In this document: positions 28,224 through 37,158 of the stretch, one piece after another
How positions within the stretch are numbered: the first letter of the stretch is position 1
How the letters are laid out: each line of letters starts with the position of its first letter
From: an uncultured Carboxylicivirga sp.
GTDB taxonomy: Bacteria; Bacteroidota; Bacteroidia; Bacteroidales; Marinilabiliaceae
Length of the DNA: 64,000 nucleotides
Assembly (NCBI GenBank): GCA_947503525.1
Contig: CANNEA010000005.1
Location: 248,001 to 312,000 of the forward strand
Direction of reading: 5' to 3'
The notes under the pieces: generated by a model
The model's input: only the letters and a program-made list of their open reading frames with translations
Database searches by the model: none
Told to the model about the DNA's origin: nothing
Program-made: the position numbers and the translations under genes

Positions 28224-29393
28224 TTAATCCAATGTTTTAAAACTACTTTCTATTTCTTTTGAAATTCGCCCAAATACCTCATCAAAAGAAGCCATACCAT
28301 CAACGGCAGAAACATCATGTATTTCTTTGTACTTCTCAATTACCGGTAGGGTTTTATCTTTATGTTCCTGCAAGCGTTTAACGATCTTTTCAGTGCTTGA
28401 ATCGTAAGGCATGCGTTCATTCGTTTTGCTCCTTTGATTCAGTCGACGAATCAACTCCAAAGTATCAACATCTAAGTCGATGATTTTATTAATAAATGAA
28501 TCATGCTTTTTAAGGATTCCATCCAGAATATAAGATTGAACCAATGTACGTGGATAACCTTTAAATATAAATCCTTTGGCATTTTTCGATTGCTCAATCT
28601 TCTTTTCAATCAGTCGGATCACGATCTCATCAGGCACCAGTTGCCCATTCTCATATAGTTCTTTAACTTTCTTTCCAATCTCAGTTCCTTTTTCAATCTC
28701 TTCATCAAGCATGGTACCTGTTGAAATAAACTCCAATTTGTACCTTTCTGCTATAGCTCTTCCCAATGAGCCACGGCCAGAACCCGGATAACCAAATAGC
28801 ACAATATTCAGATGCTTTTTACTTAACACATGATTGACATGTTTTTTAATCGCTGAAGTCACCTTTTTGATGGATTGCAAGCCGTTAACTGCAACATAAT
28901 TGCCCCGCTCTCTATAAAAATTAAGAACAGGTAAGGTTTTTTCGTCGTATTCTCTTAATCGATTACGAATCACCTCTTCATTGTCATCCAGGCGACCAGA
29001 TGTTTCTCCGCGCGATAATAAGCGCTGTATGGATTCCTCTTGAGGGACTTCTATACTAATTAGTTTATCTAAGGTGGTATTTAACTTTATCATTAAGCCC
29101 TCCAGTATATATGCCTGTACAAAAGTCCTTGGGAAACCATCAAATAAAAAACCATTGGCATCCGGATTATTCTTAATCGTCTTCTCGATAATCTGGACAA
29201 TTATCTCGTCAGATACCAATCCTCCTTTTGCTATTATACTCTTTGCCTCCAATCCCAACTTTGTTTCTTCCGCAAGTTCCTGACGTAAAATATCTCCGGT
29301 AGAAATGTAGAATAAATTATATTTTTTGATTAAAAATTCCGATTGCGTGCCTTTACCAGCACCGGGAGGTCCAAAAAGAGCAATGTTTAGCAT
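28224..29393 (-). CDS. adk: tandem adenylate kinase: active N-terminal domain fused to a degenerate C-terminal copy
   Basis: The 389-residue protein is about twice the usual adenylate kinase length and has two end-to-end kinase domains. Domain 1 (about 1-190) keeps the P-loop GPPGAGKGT (8-16), AMP site STGDILR, FDGFPRT and a LID arginine, so it should convert ATP and AMP to two ADP. Domain 2 (about 194-389) keeps the fold (GLVSDE versus QLVPDE, GYPRT, DKTLPV) but has P-loop GYPGSGRGS with the lysine replaced by Arg207, STGTMLD in place of STGDMLR, and FKGYPRT in place of FDGFPRT. It is probably a regulatory pseudokinase. The reading frame is continuous through the joint. Confidence 0.88.
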   Translation of the reverse strand: MLNIALFGPPGAGKGTQSEFLIKKYNLFYISTGDILRQELAEETKLGLEAKSIIAKGGLVSDEIIVQIIEKTIKNNPDANGFLFDGFPRTFVQAYILEGLMIKLNTTLDKLISIEVPQEESIQRLLSRGETSGRLDDNEEVIRNRLREYDEKTLPVLNFYRERGNYVAVNGLQSIKKVTSAIKKHVNHVLSKKHLNIVLFGYPGSGRGSLGRAIAERYKLEFISTGTMLDEEIEKGTEIGKKVKELYENGQLVPDEIVIRLIEKKIEQSKNAKGFIFKGYPRTLVQSYILDGILKKHDSFINKIIDLDVDTLELIRRLNQRSKTNERMPYDSSTEKIVKRLQEHKDKTLPVIEKYKEIHDVSAVDGMASFDEVFGRISKEIESSFKTLD

Positions 29394-29535
29394 AGTGACA
29401 AGGTTTTATGTATATATTTAAATTTGAGACTTTTGAAAATATCAAAAAAAAACGGCATCACCAAACTGTCTCTCCTTGTTAAAATATTATCCATTTTTTT
29501 TGTAAGTGATTTGATTTTTATTCGACAACCTTATC

Positions 29536-30387
29536 ATGAAATACATCTTAATACTACTTTTTAGTACAGTTTACCTTTCAAACATATTGTCGCAAGGTTG
29601 CAGTGATGCCGGCATTTGCTCAGTAAAACCAGGCTTTAATGAAGATAACAGCAGTTCAAAGTTTCATTATAGTGCTTTACAATCAGTCGCTCTGGGAGAG
29701 CAAAGCATAGTGCATTTAGCAACACGCGCTCAAATTGAATGGCAACAGGGCTCCTACCAATTGCAATTTTCAATACCATACTTATTTCACATTTATGATG
29801 GATCTCAATATAATGGCTTTGGAGATATTACCATTTTAAATAAATATAGTTTTGCTCCTGATTGGAAAGTTCTTGCTGGACTTAAGATACCAGTAAATGA
29901 TGCGAATCAAACTAACTCCAACAATGAAACTTTACCCATGCCATTACAAACCAGTCTGGGAACCTTCGACTTAATAGCATTATTAAGTAAACGATTCAAT
30001 AAGTGGACAATAAATATTGGATGGCAACACCCACTAAATCAAAACAAAAACTCGTTTACAAGCAATGAGTTCTACCCTGATTTTTTAACAACAAATAACT
30101 TTGTAAGAGGAGACGATTTGATGGCTGGGGCAGATTGGAAACTGAATAACAAGTGGCATTTTTCAGCGGTATCGGTCTACAGGTTAAATGGTGATTATGC
30201 AAATGGAGAATTTATAAGTGGATCGGAAGGATTGAGCATTAATCTTAATGCTCAGTACACTAAACAACTTAAAAATAATCTTCAATTAGATTTCTTAGCA
30301 GCAGCTCCAATTCTGGTAAGAAAGGTTAGGCCGGATGGAACAACCCGTTCGTTTATTGTAAGTGTTGCACTAAGTGGGGTTCTCTAA
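29536..30387 (+). CDS. predicted outer-membrane beta-barrel protein, function unknown
   Basis: The 283-residue protein has a signal peptide ending near residue 19 (SNILSQ), a short cysteine-containing stretch (GCSDAGIC), then alternating amphipathic strands typical of a 10-14-strand barrel, closing with FIVSVALSGVL. It resembles small Bacteroidetes transporter-like barrels. No motif identifies a substrate. It is transcribed divergently from the adenylate kinase gene. Confidence 0.6.
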   Translation: MKYILILLFSTVYLSNILSQGCSDAGICSVKPGFNEDNSSSKFHYSALQSVALGEQSIVHLATRAQIEWQQGSYQLQFSIPYLFHIYDGSQYNGFGDITILNKYSFAPDWKVLAGLKIPVNDANQTNSNNETLPMPLQTSLGTFDLIALLSKRFNKWTINIGWQHPLNQNKNSFTSNEFYPDFLTTNNFVRGDDLMAGADWKLNNKWHFSAVSVYRLNGDYANGEFISGSEGLSINLNAQYTKQLKNNLQLDFLAAAPILVRKVRPDGTTRSFIVSVALSGVL

Positions 30388-30415
30388 TCAAAAAAGGGTG
30401 CTACGTTTAGCACCC
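30388..30415 (-). terminator. terminator of the activase-chemoreceptor operon
   Basis: The perfect stem GGGTGCTA/TAGCACCC with a four-base loop is followed on the minus strand by a T-run (AAAAAA on the plus strand), so it ends the leftward operon. It may also shield the convergent outer-membrane protein gene. Confidence 0.75.
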
Positions 30416-30484
30416 ATGAAGTTGAATTAAAGTTAGATTCAGAATACTAAATTGTATATCTTAAAACTGAATTGTCCTATTCAT

Positions 30485-31612
30485 TTAGTTCACCATCGTT
30501 TCATATTCATAAGATGATACAAGGCCTTTTAAACCTTTAGCCTCATCAAGCAGTTGTTCAGAAGATGCACTCAGTTCTTCAGCGGAGGCCGCATTTTCTT
30601 GGACTACTCCATTTAACTCATTGATAGCTGAATTAATCTGGGTTGCACCTAAATTCATTTCTTCACTCGCAGCAGCAACCTCCTGAACCAAGCGAGCTGA
30701 CTCTTGGGTTTTACTGACTAATTCATTTATTTCGCTTACCACATCATTTACCTGATCAACTCCTTCTTTAGCCATTTTTACAATTTCACCGGCTGCTTCA
30801 TTCGATTGCTCTGCCAGTGAACGTACCTCTTTGGCAACTACCGAAAAACCTCTTCCGGCATCACCGGCTTTTACAGCTTCAATTGAAGCATTTAAAGCCA
30901 ATATATTAGTCTGCTCGGCAATTTGACTCACATAGGCTGTTTGTTCATCGATTTTACTCATTAACGCAACGTTTATCTTCACCTTTCGATAGGCTAAGTC
31001 GAGTTGCTTTTGAACTTGCTCGCTTATCTGACGTGATTTAACGGCATTATCAGCATTGTTCATAATGTTAGCAGTCATCTCTTCCACTGAAGTGGATATT
31101 TCTTCTATCCCACTCGCTTGTTCTGAAGCTCCCGAACTGATATTGGAAGAACTGGAGGTAATATTAGAACTCGATCCAACTATGACTGAAGAACTATCAT
31201 CCAACATCTTAACCATTTCACGATTAGAAGCTACCAACTTTTTTACTGCCAAAGCAATATCCTGAATCTCGTACTGTCCCTTTAAAAAACGATCGTCAAC
31301 ATCATCTTTTAAATCCTTCTCACTCATCTTTTGAAGTAATAATGTTAGGTGTTGAATAGGATCCTTTACCTTTTTTGAAAGCACAAAATATGAACTTAAT
31401 ATGGCAACAATAGCCACAGGTACAGCCCAAACAAGATGAATCAGCCCTTTATTTCCTACAACAAAACCAAAGCATGCAACCACATCTATAACTGCCAAAA
31501 ACACTGTTCCTATTAGGAGAACAAAGGACTTTTTGAAAGCCCAATAAACAAACAACCAACAGAGTGCTCCTGCCAAAACAATCAATATTACGCCAAGTGT
31601 AAAAATGTCCAT
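30485..31612 (-). CDS. methyl-accepting chemotaxis-type receptor without an extracytoplasmic sensor domain
   Basis: The 375-residue protein starts with three hydrophobic helices (about 4-24, 29-52, 58-76), then a HAMP-like linker and a coiled-coil MA signalling domain. The hairpin tip is clear: [20 protein letters not shown] followed by [18 protein letters not shown]. No periplasmic ligand domain and no C-terminal NWETF-type pentapeptide are present. It follows the HgdB-like/activase fusion by 12 bases, so the pair is an operon. No che genes are in the window. Confidence 0.88.
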   Translation of the reverse strand: MDIFTLGVILIVLAGALCWLFVYWAFKKSFVLLIGTVFLAVIDVVACFGFVVGNKGLIHLVWAVPVAIVAILSSYFVLSKKVKDPIQHLTLLLQKMSEKDLKDDVDDRFLKGQYEIQDIALAVKKLVASNREMVKMLDDSSSVIVGSSSNITSSSSNISSGASEQASGIEEISTSVEEMTANIMNNADNAVKSRQISEQVQKQLDLAYRKVKINVALMSKIDEQTAYVSQIAEQTNILALNASIEAVKAGDAGRGFSVVAKEVRSLAEQSNEAAGEIVKMAKEGVDQVNDVVSEINELVSKTQESARLVQEVAAASEEMNLGATQINSAINELNGVVQENAASAEELSASSEQLLDEAKGLKGLVSSYEYETMVN

Positions 31613-31624
31613 TTTTATGAAATT

Positions 31625-33760
31625 TTAATGTACTGAAAGGGCCGTTCCAAACGCCACCATAAATTGTGGGTGAATATCCTTTTCAGGTGTTATTAATGTA
31701 TATCCTCGTTGTTTAAACACTTCTTTAAGTGTCTCATGATTTGCCACGCCTCCGGTCAAATAAACTTCATGTCCATTTTGTAGTTTTGTTGGCAAAAGCT
31801 TAATGGCCTGAGTAGCCACATAATCGTAAAGTCCTCGCAAAATTGCTTTTCTTCTTCTATCAGATGCTTGTACCAATGCAGAAACAACATTTGTTACGGC
31901 AAAAATACCGCAAGTGGTATTTATTACTTCACTTTCTTCCGCCTCTAAGGCTAATTTATCTAAAGTATCAAACGTAAAATTTGGCTTGGTCTGTTTCCAT
32001 CGCTCAAGTATTTGTACCAAAACCATTCCTGTACCAGCTCCACAACTTTTATTTGTATTGATCCATGGAGCACTATGCATATTTTCAAAATTCAAAATTT
32101 TAACATCTTGCGTACCTATGTCAATTACCAAAAGATCTTCCCGTTCCATAAATAATTGACGACATGATCCTATTAAGGCATTAATTTCGGTGGTCTGATT
32201 GTGCACCATATTTTTAAATACAGGATTATCGCTACCTATACCTGCAACTCCTAAACGAACCGGACCATCAATCGCCAGTTTATTAGTGATATCGTGGAGC
32301 AAGCCAGGATAATCAATTCCTGATGATATAACGCCACTTTTCATGATATCTAATTTCTCGTCCAAAAGCATGTATTTACTAAAACCACTTCCAAAATCAA
32401 CTCCCAGACGATAGCCTGCTTTTAGTTTTTTTCCTTGCAGTGGCTTAAAAGAATTATAATCAACATTTGGTAGAGCAACATTTGTTATTGAAGAAAGAAA
32501 GGTGCGCAACCTAAAGCTAGTCGGCCCCTTAGGCATGCCTAAAATACAATCGCCACCCAAGGACACAACCTTCAAGTCATTTTGTGTTGCTTCGTTCTCT
32601 AATTCGTGCAATCGAGGAGCCAATAATTGACAATGTTCGTGGGAAATTATCATCATTCCCTTGGCGCCCATATCATGAGCCTCTTTCATAAAGAATTTTG
32701 ACTTCTCAATGATATTACCTCCTCGCATGGGAACATTTATCAAATTCTGAGCAAGGTTTTCAAATAAATCATCAATACTAAGTTGTTCAAAAGTATCGAT
32801 TGAAGGCAAAACATAATCACCCAGAAAATTAACTCCTTCAAACGCCATATAAGCATTGTTTTCATTTAAAATGCGCCACATTTCTGTCCTTCCGTATGGT
32901 ATTAAACCAAAGAACCCAATAGGCACAGCGGAATCATCCACCTGATTATTGTTTACGTAATCAATTAATTCGTCCTTTAAACGTTTACAGATACCATATG
33001 CTTTTTCATCACCCCACATCGGCAAAAACTGCATATGCCAGTGAAGAGGTTCCAATCCAAGATTGATAGGCCCATGTTCATGCCTAAACTGCCACATTTC
33101 CAAAAACTCTTTCCTGGCTATGGTACTTTGATACATTACCTTCTTAAAGTTATCCAAGGCTTCAGAATGATCCATCCCAACTGAATCAGCCATTTTAAGA
33201 AATAAACTCTTGATTTGTTGAGCTAAATCAGGTACAGCATCTTTATTGGCATAAACAGGTAAATCAATATGAAAATGATCTGTTCCAAACTCTTGACGAA
33301 AATCCTCAAATACATAGCTAACTCCTTCGCAATATGCTGAAGAACTAACCATCAAATCGGGCATTGGAATAAGATTTTCCAATAATGCCCCTTTGACAGA
33401 ATTAATAAAACTGCACCGTGGCGCAGTTAAACTACCTTTATTCGATAAATCAATAATTTTAGAATGAGAAGCCAACAGACTGCTAAACATTTCTAAATTT
33501 AACGGAATACAGTTTAAAGCCCAGGCTAACTCAGATGGTACCAGTAGTGAAGTAGCCATAACATTTACATCAGGCTTAAAAGACTCACGAAGTAGTGTGG
33601 TTCTGCGAGTAATCAAACTTCTTGTAGAGCGAAGTTGAATTGGAGATGCTGAACTAAGGGTTTCGCCACTTTGCCCTGAATCCTTGTAAAATTTTCTAAA
33701 CGACTCGAACGACTTACCTCTAAGGTAAGACTTCTCTTCTTTTGATGTGTGTGTCATCAT
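31625..33760 (-). CDS. fusion of 2-hydroxyacyl-CoA dehydratase (HgdB/double-cubane)-like domain with BadF/HgdC-type activase ATPase
   Basis: The ATG at 33760 gives 711 residues; the frame extends 12 codons to a TTG. Residues about 65-430 resemble the HgdB/BcrC/double-cubane cluster protein family with cysteines at 84, 116, 144, 377 and 405 as candidate cluster ligands. Residues about 450-711 are an ASKHA ATPase of the activase family: GVDFGSGFSK, DIGTQDVK, SCGAGTG (Cys573), CGIFAVTNV (Cys617) and LTGGVANH. In known activases the two corresponding cysteines hold a shared [4Fe-4S] cluster used for ATP-driven low-potential electron transfer. Here electron donor and acceptor domains are in one chain. 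No acyl-CoA pathway genes are nearby; the partner is a chemoreceptor. Confidence 0.8.
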   Translation of the reverse strand: MMTHTSKEEKSYLRGKSFESFRKFYKDSGQSGETLSSASPIQLRSTRSLITRRTTLLRESFKPDVNVMATSLLVPSELAWALNCIPLNLEMFSSLLASHSKIIDLSNKGSLTAPRCSFINSVKGALLENLIPMPDLMVSSSAYCEGVSYVFEDFRQEFGTDHFHIDLPVYANKDAVPDLAQQIKSLFLKMADSVGMDHSEALDNFKKVMYQSTIARKEFLEMWQFRHEHGPINLGLEPLHWHMQFLPMWGDEKAYGICKRLKDELIDYVNNNQVDDSAVPIGFFGLIPYGRTEMWRILNENNAYMAFEGVNFLGDYVLPSIDTFEQLSIDDLFENLAQNLINVPMRGGNIIEKSKFFMKEAHDMGAKGMMIISHEHCQLLAPRLHELENEATQNDLKVVSLGGDCILGMPKGPTSFRLRTFLSSITNVALPNVDYNSFKPLQGKKLKAGYRLGVDFGSGFSKYMLLDEKLDIMKSGVISSGIDYPGLLHDITNKLAIDGPVRLGVAGIGSDNPVFKNMVHNQTTEINALIGSCRQLFMEREDLLVIDIGTQDVKILNFENMHSAPWINTNKSCGAGTGMVLVQILERWKQTKPNFTFDTLDKLALEAEESEVINTTCGIFAVTNVVSALVQASDRRRKAILRGLYDYVATQAIKLLPTKLQNGHEVYLTGGVANHETLKEVFKQRGYTLITPEKDIHPQFMVAFGTALSVH

Positions 33761-34214
33761 TAAGTAAGTTTTAATAATTGTACAATCATTTTTCAAGTCG
33801 AAAATCAGCTCCTAAGCCCTTTTCCTGATCCCATAATTAATGGGCTAATTCAACCAGATTTCATCTGTTAATTGCATATTAGGTCAATCGTAACACTATT
33901 TTTTGGTGGAATTTTAATTCTTTTTTTCAAGACCTCCCTATGCTGCTGATTTAATTTTACTTATAGAATACAAAAAAAATTATTTATAACGAATAAAAAT
34001 AACAACTGTTAAATAGAAAACTATGAACTACCGATGCCTTCAATCAAAATAGTGTTAACAAAATGCCAAGGGTCTTTACCTTGATAACTTGGTTGTTTAG
34101 CCATAGATGTATGGTATTTACTGAACTAATAAACTTTCAATGAAAGATGCATTTATATTGCATGATAATACCCCATTTGTTAGCTGTACACATTATACTT
34201 AAAAGACCGAACTT
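33761..34214. other. intergenic region between the activase fusion and the small secreted protein
   Basis: The divergent genes are separated by 454 AT-rich bases. I see no gene, no clear TAnnTTTG promoter and no strong hairpin. It must hold the promoters for both directions. Confidence 0.3.
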
Positions 34215-34694
34215 ATGAAAACAGTAGTGAAATTTGCAGGTATCATTTGTATTCTATGCTTTAGTTTAGAAACTGCTTCTGCAAAAAAAATAAAAGGCCA
34301 AAGCAATACAGAAATGGGCAAATACGAAATAGTGGAAAGTGAAATCAGTATTGAGCATAAGGGTAAAACATTGGAAACCTATACACTTTGCTATGAGAAT
34401 TGCACTAAAAAGATGTTTATAGGAATTGAGAAACAAAAAGATTGTAAAAACTTTATTGTAGTAATTGAGGACATGAAAATCATTTACACATGTAACAATG
34501 GAGTATTCGGAACGAAAAAATTGCCTAAACAAAAAAGTACTTCGCTGTCAATAGATGACGCAATTGATCGGCAACAGTTCTATTATCAAAAAGTAATTAC
34601 AAAAAAGCCAAAAACAGAAAAAGAATTATTGGCTCTAATTGCATGCTATTACCCCCAGTTAATTAATGAAAATTATATAGAGAATAAGGTTTAA
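34215..34694 (+). CDS. small secreted protein, unknown function
   Basis: The 159-residue protein has a signal peptide ending ETASA about residue 23. The mature part is lysine-rich with four cysteines (CYENC, then two more at about 76 and 92) that could form two disulfides outside the cytoplasm. I recognise no family. It is monocistronic, followed by a terminator. Confidence 0.55.
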   Translation: MKTVVKFAGIICILCFSLETASAKKIKGQSNTEMGKYEIVESEISIEHKGKTLETYTLCYENCTKKMFIGIEKQKDCKNFIVVIEDMKIIYTCNNGVFGTKKLPKQKSTSLSIDDAIDRQQFYYQKVITKKPKTEKELLALIACYYPQLINENYIENKV

Positions 34695-34767
34695 GCATAG
34701 GGATGAATTAATCCTTGTATTAAAATATTCGAAGAACGCTTCGTAGACTAAAGGTTTAAGTTAAGAT

Positions 34768-34805
34768 AACGAGAAGGAATTAAGACAGCCTTCTCGTTTA
34801 TTTTT
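34768..34805 (+). terminator. terminator after the small secreted protein gene
   Basis: The ten-base-pair stem AACGAGAAGG/CCTTCTCGTT with an 11-base loop is followed by a T-rich run. The rest of 34695-34997 shows only AT-rich sequence upstream of the glutamine synthetase gene. Confidence 0.75.
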
Positions 34806-34997
34806 ACTATTACTCACGCTACCCCATATTTTCTTTTATTTTCTTCAGTATTTTTTCATTTATTACATTCTCTACCCTACCATTTGTATTTTTTATGCCC
34901 TATAACATATCACATTCTGATTTAAACCCCATTTCAATGATTAATCTCATCGTTTAAGAATTGCACATCCCCCATCTTGCATCCATCAAATTTAAAT

Positions 34998-36503
34998 ATG
35001 GTGATGATGAATAATTCAGTGACGCTAAATCCAAATCCTCTGGTTCAATTTCTAAATAAATCAGCCAATCAATTTAATAAGGAAGACATTATTAAATATA
35101 TGGAAGAGAACGAAGTTCAAATGTTGAACTTTCGGTATGTGGCTGAAGATGGAAGGTTAAAGACGCTAAATTTTGTGGTTTCCAGTCGCGAACATCTGGA
35201 TGCCATACTTTCGGCTGGTGAACGGGTTGATGGCTCAAGCCTTTTTTCCTTTATGGAAGCTGGAAGCAGTGACCTTTATGTTGTACCCCGTTATCGCACA
35301 GCATTCTTGAATCCTTTTTCAGAAGTTCCATCATTAGAAATCCTGTGTTCGTTTTATGACCACAAAGGACAAGCTTTGGAATCGGCTCCTGAAAATATTT
35401 TAAGAAAAGCCATTAATCAATTCAGATCCAACACTGGAATGGATATGAAGTTCCTGGGCGAACTAGAATACTATGTTAATAGTGAACGAAACAGCAACTT
35501 CCCTGCATCTGATCAAAAAGGCTATCACGAATCTGAACCATTCGCCAAATTTGAAAGCATGCGCAAGGAAGCATTGAAACTTATTGCCCAATGCGGTGGT
35601 CAAATAAAATATGGCCATTCGGAAGTTGGCACGTTTACCAGTGAAAATGAAGCCTTTGAACAACATGAAATAGAATTTCTACCAACTGATCCTGAATTTG
35701 CGGCGGATCAACTTTTAATTGCAAAATGGGTTCTTCGCATGTTGGCTGAGAAATTAAATGTTGAAATTAGTTTTGCACCAAAAATCACTGTTGGTAAAGC
35801 AGGTAGTGGACTTCATTTTCATATGTTAGTTGAAAAGGATGGCCAGAACATTATGCTTGAAAACGATAAACTAAGTGATGAAGCCAAAAGAGTTATTGCT
35901 GGTATTCTTGATGTGGCCGATGCTTTAACTGCATTTGGAAATACAATTCCAACATCGTACTTAAGATTAGTACCTCATCAGGAAGCACCTACAAATATTT
36001 GCTGGGGAGATAGAAACCGTTCTGCTCTTGTAAGAGTACCTTTGGGATGGACCGGGCAAGTTGATCAAATGATATACGATGCCAATCCAAATGTAGACAT
36101 TAAACCTTTTGATACAGGCAGCAAACAAACTGTTGAATTCCGCGCCCCTGACGGATCTGCAAACATCCACTTAATAATAGCAGGCTTGATTGTTGCCGCT
36201 GAACATGGATTAAGCATGGACAATGCCTTGGAGATTAGCTCAAGACTATATGTAAATGGCAATATTTTTAAATCCATGCCAGAAGAAGGTTTGGAACAAC
36301 TGCCATCGTCATGCTTCGACTCTGCCATATGTTTAGAAAGTAAACGCGCTTTTTTCGAAAAAAACTCAGTCTTTCCGGAAAATGTAATTGATCACACCAT
36401 TGAGAAATTAAAAAACTTCAATGACAAAGACTTAAGTGAACGTCTATATGGTAAAAATGATGCACTAAGAGATCTGGTTCTTGAATACATTCATTGTCAA
36501 TAG
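34998..36503 (+). CDS. glnA: glutamine synthetase (type I-like)
   Basis: From the ATG at 34998 the protein has 501 residues; an in-frame TTG lies 7 codons earlier. It shows the beta-grasp N-domain and the catalytic domain with GELEYYV (metal glutamates), KAGSGLHFHML, RNRSALVRVP and EFRAPDGSANIHL. It makes glutamine from glutamate, ammonia and ATP. It differs from typical GlnA in several motifs (for example HMLVE instead of HQSL), so it may be a Bacteroidetes-specific subclass. It ends in a terminator. Confidence 0.85.
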   Translation: MVMMNNSVTLNPNPLVQFLNKSANQFNKEDIIKYMEENEVQMLNFRYVAEDGRLKTLNFVVSSREHLDAILSAGERVDGSSLFSFMEAGSSDLYVVPRYRTAFLNPFSEVPSLEILCSFYDHKGQALESAPENILRKAINQFRSNTGMDMKFLGELEYYVNSERNSNFPASDQKGYHESEPFAKFESMRKEALKLIAQCGGQIKYGHSEVGTFTSENEAFEQHEIEFLPTDPEFAADQLLIAKWVLRMLAEKLNVEISFAPKITVGKAGSGLHFHMLVEKDGQNIMLENDKLSDEAKRVIAGILDVADALTAFGNTIPTSYLRLVPHQEAPTNICWGDRNRSALVRVPLGWTGQVDQMIYDANPNVDIKPFDTGSKQTVEFRAPDGSANIHLIIAGLIVAAEHGLSMDNALEISSRLYVNGNIFKSMPEEGLEQLPSSCFDSAICLESKRAFFEKNSVFPENVIDHTIEKLKNFNDKDLSERLYGKNDALRDLVLEYIHCQ

Positions 36504-36531
36504 AAAAAATACACACAACTATACCTCAGAG

Positions 36532-36563
36532 AGGGAACGAATTAATATGTCGTTCCCTTTTTT
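36532..36563 (+). terminator. terminator after glutamine synthetase
   Basis: The stem GGGAACGA/TCGTTCCC (36533-36540 with 36550-36557) closes a nine-base loop and is followed by six T residues. Confidence 0.87.
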
Positions 36564-36626
36564 CTTTCTGTATAGTAGCTTTATTTGTTTTTACTTAACT
36601 TTAGCACTGCAACAACAAAATTAATC

Positions 36627-37103
36627 ATGGCCATTTTCGGAACTATTAAGACACTTATAAAACAGTGCGATAAACTAAAGTTTTATAAGGCTCTTCAATA
36701 CCTACAATCAACTAACCTAAATGAAATCTTCTTGCAGGTTAAAGAAGGACATCCCATTGAAATTGAAATTGATGGTCGTTCAGTTTACGCCATATTTCAA
36801 TGTTATGAAACTAAAGCCATAGAAGAGGCTAAAATTGAAGGCCACAAAAAATTCATCGACATTCAGTATATACATAGTGGAACGGAGCAAATATTAGTTT
36901 CTCCTTCATCTCGAATGATAAAGGATGCCGATTACAATGAAAAAAAGGATGTCTATTTTCCAAAAGCAGCAGATTACTCCAGTATTCGTTTAAATTCTGG
37001 AATGGGTTGTATTCTATATCCCGAAGATTTGCATGCTCCCGGCATCAGAGTTGATGCTCCGGCTAAGATTGAAAAGATTGTGATTAAAGTAGCTATTGAA
37101 TAA
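36627..37103 (+). CDS. YhcH/YjgK/YiaL family protein
   Basis: From the ATG at 36627 (MAIFGTIKTL) the cupin-like protein has 158 residues, normal for the YhcH/YjgK/YiaL (DUF386) family. Visible family features are EGHKKFIDIQYIHSGTE and ILYPEDLHAPGIRV, which include the metal-binding histidine, glutamate and aspartate positions. Members act on or bind sialic-acid-type and other unusual sugars; the exact reaction here is not established. Confidence 0.85.
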   Translation: MAIFGTIKTLIKQCDKLKFYKALQYLQSTNLNEIFLQVKEGHPIEIEIDGRSVYAIFQCYETKAIEEAKIEGHKKFIDIQYIHSGTEQILVSPSSRMIKDADYNEKKDVYFPKAADYSSIRLNSGMGCILYPEDLHAPGIRVDAPAKIEKIVIKVAIE

Positions 37104-37131
37104 AAAAGCACCTAACTAATGTTAAGTGCTT
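37101..37131 (-). terminator. probable terminator after the GH20 gene
   Basis: An imperfect stem (AAGCAC...GTGCTT, inner TAAC/GTTA) has an A-run on its plus-strand left side, so in the minus direction a T-run follows. It overlaps the YhcH stop codon. Confidence 0.5.
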
Positions 37132-37158
37132 CAATCTATGCCATTGTATCAATATCAC

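Noticed and set aside
34961-34981. Possible sigma-54 promoter before glutamine synthetase (TTGCAC ... TTGCA)
   Set aside because: The gap between the two boxes is ten bases rather than five, so the GG/GC spacing of the -24/-12 promoter is not met.
36585-36626. Longer start of the YhcH-family protein
   Set aside because: Family similarity begins at the ATG at 36627; the extra codons are non-conserved and start with a rare codon.
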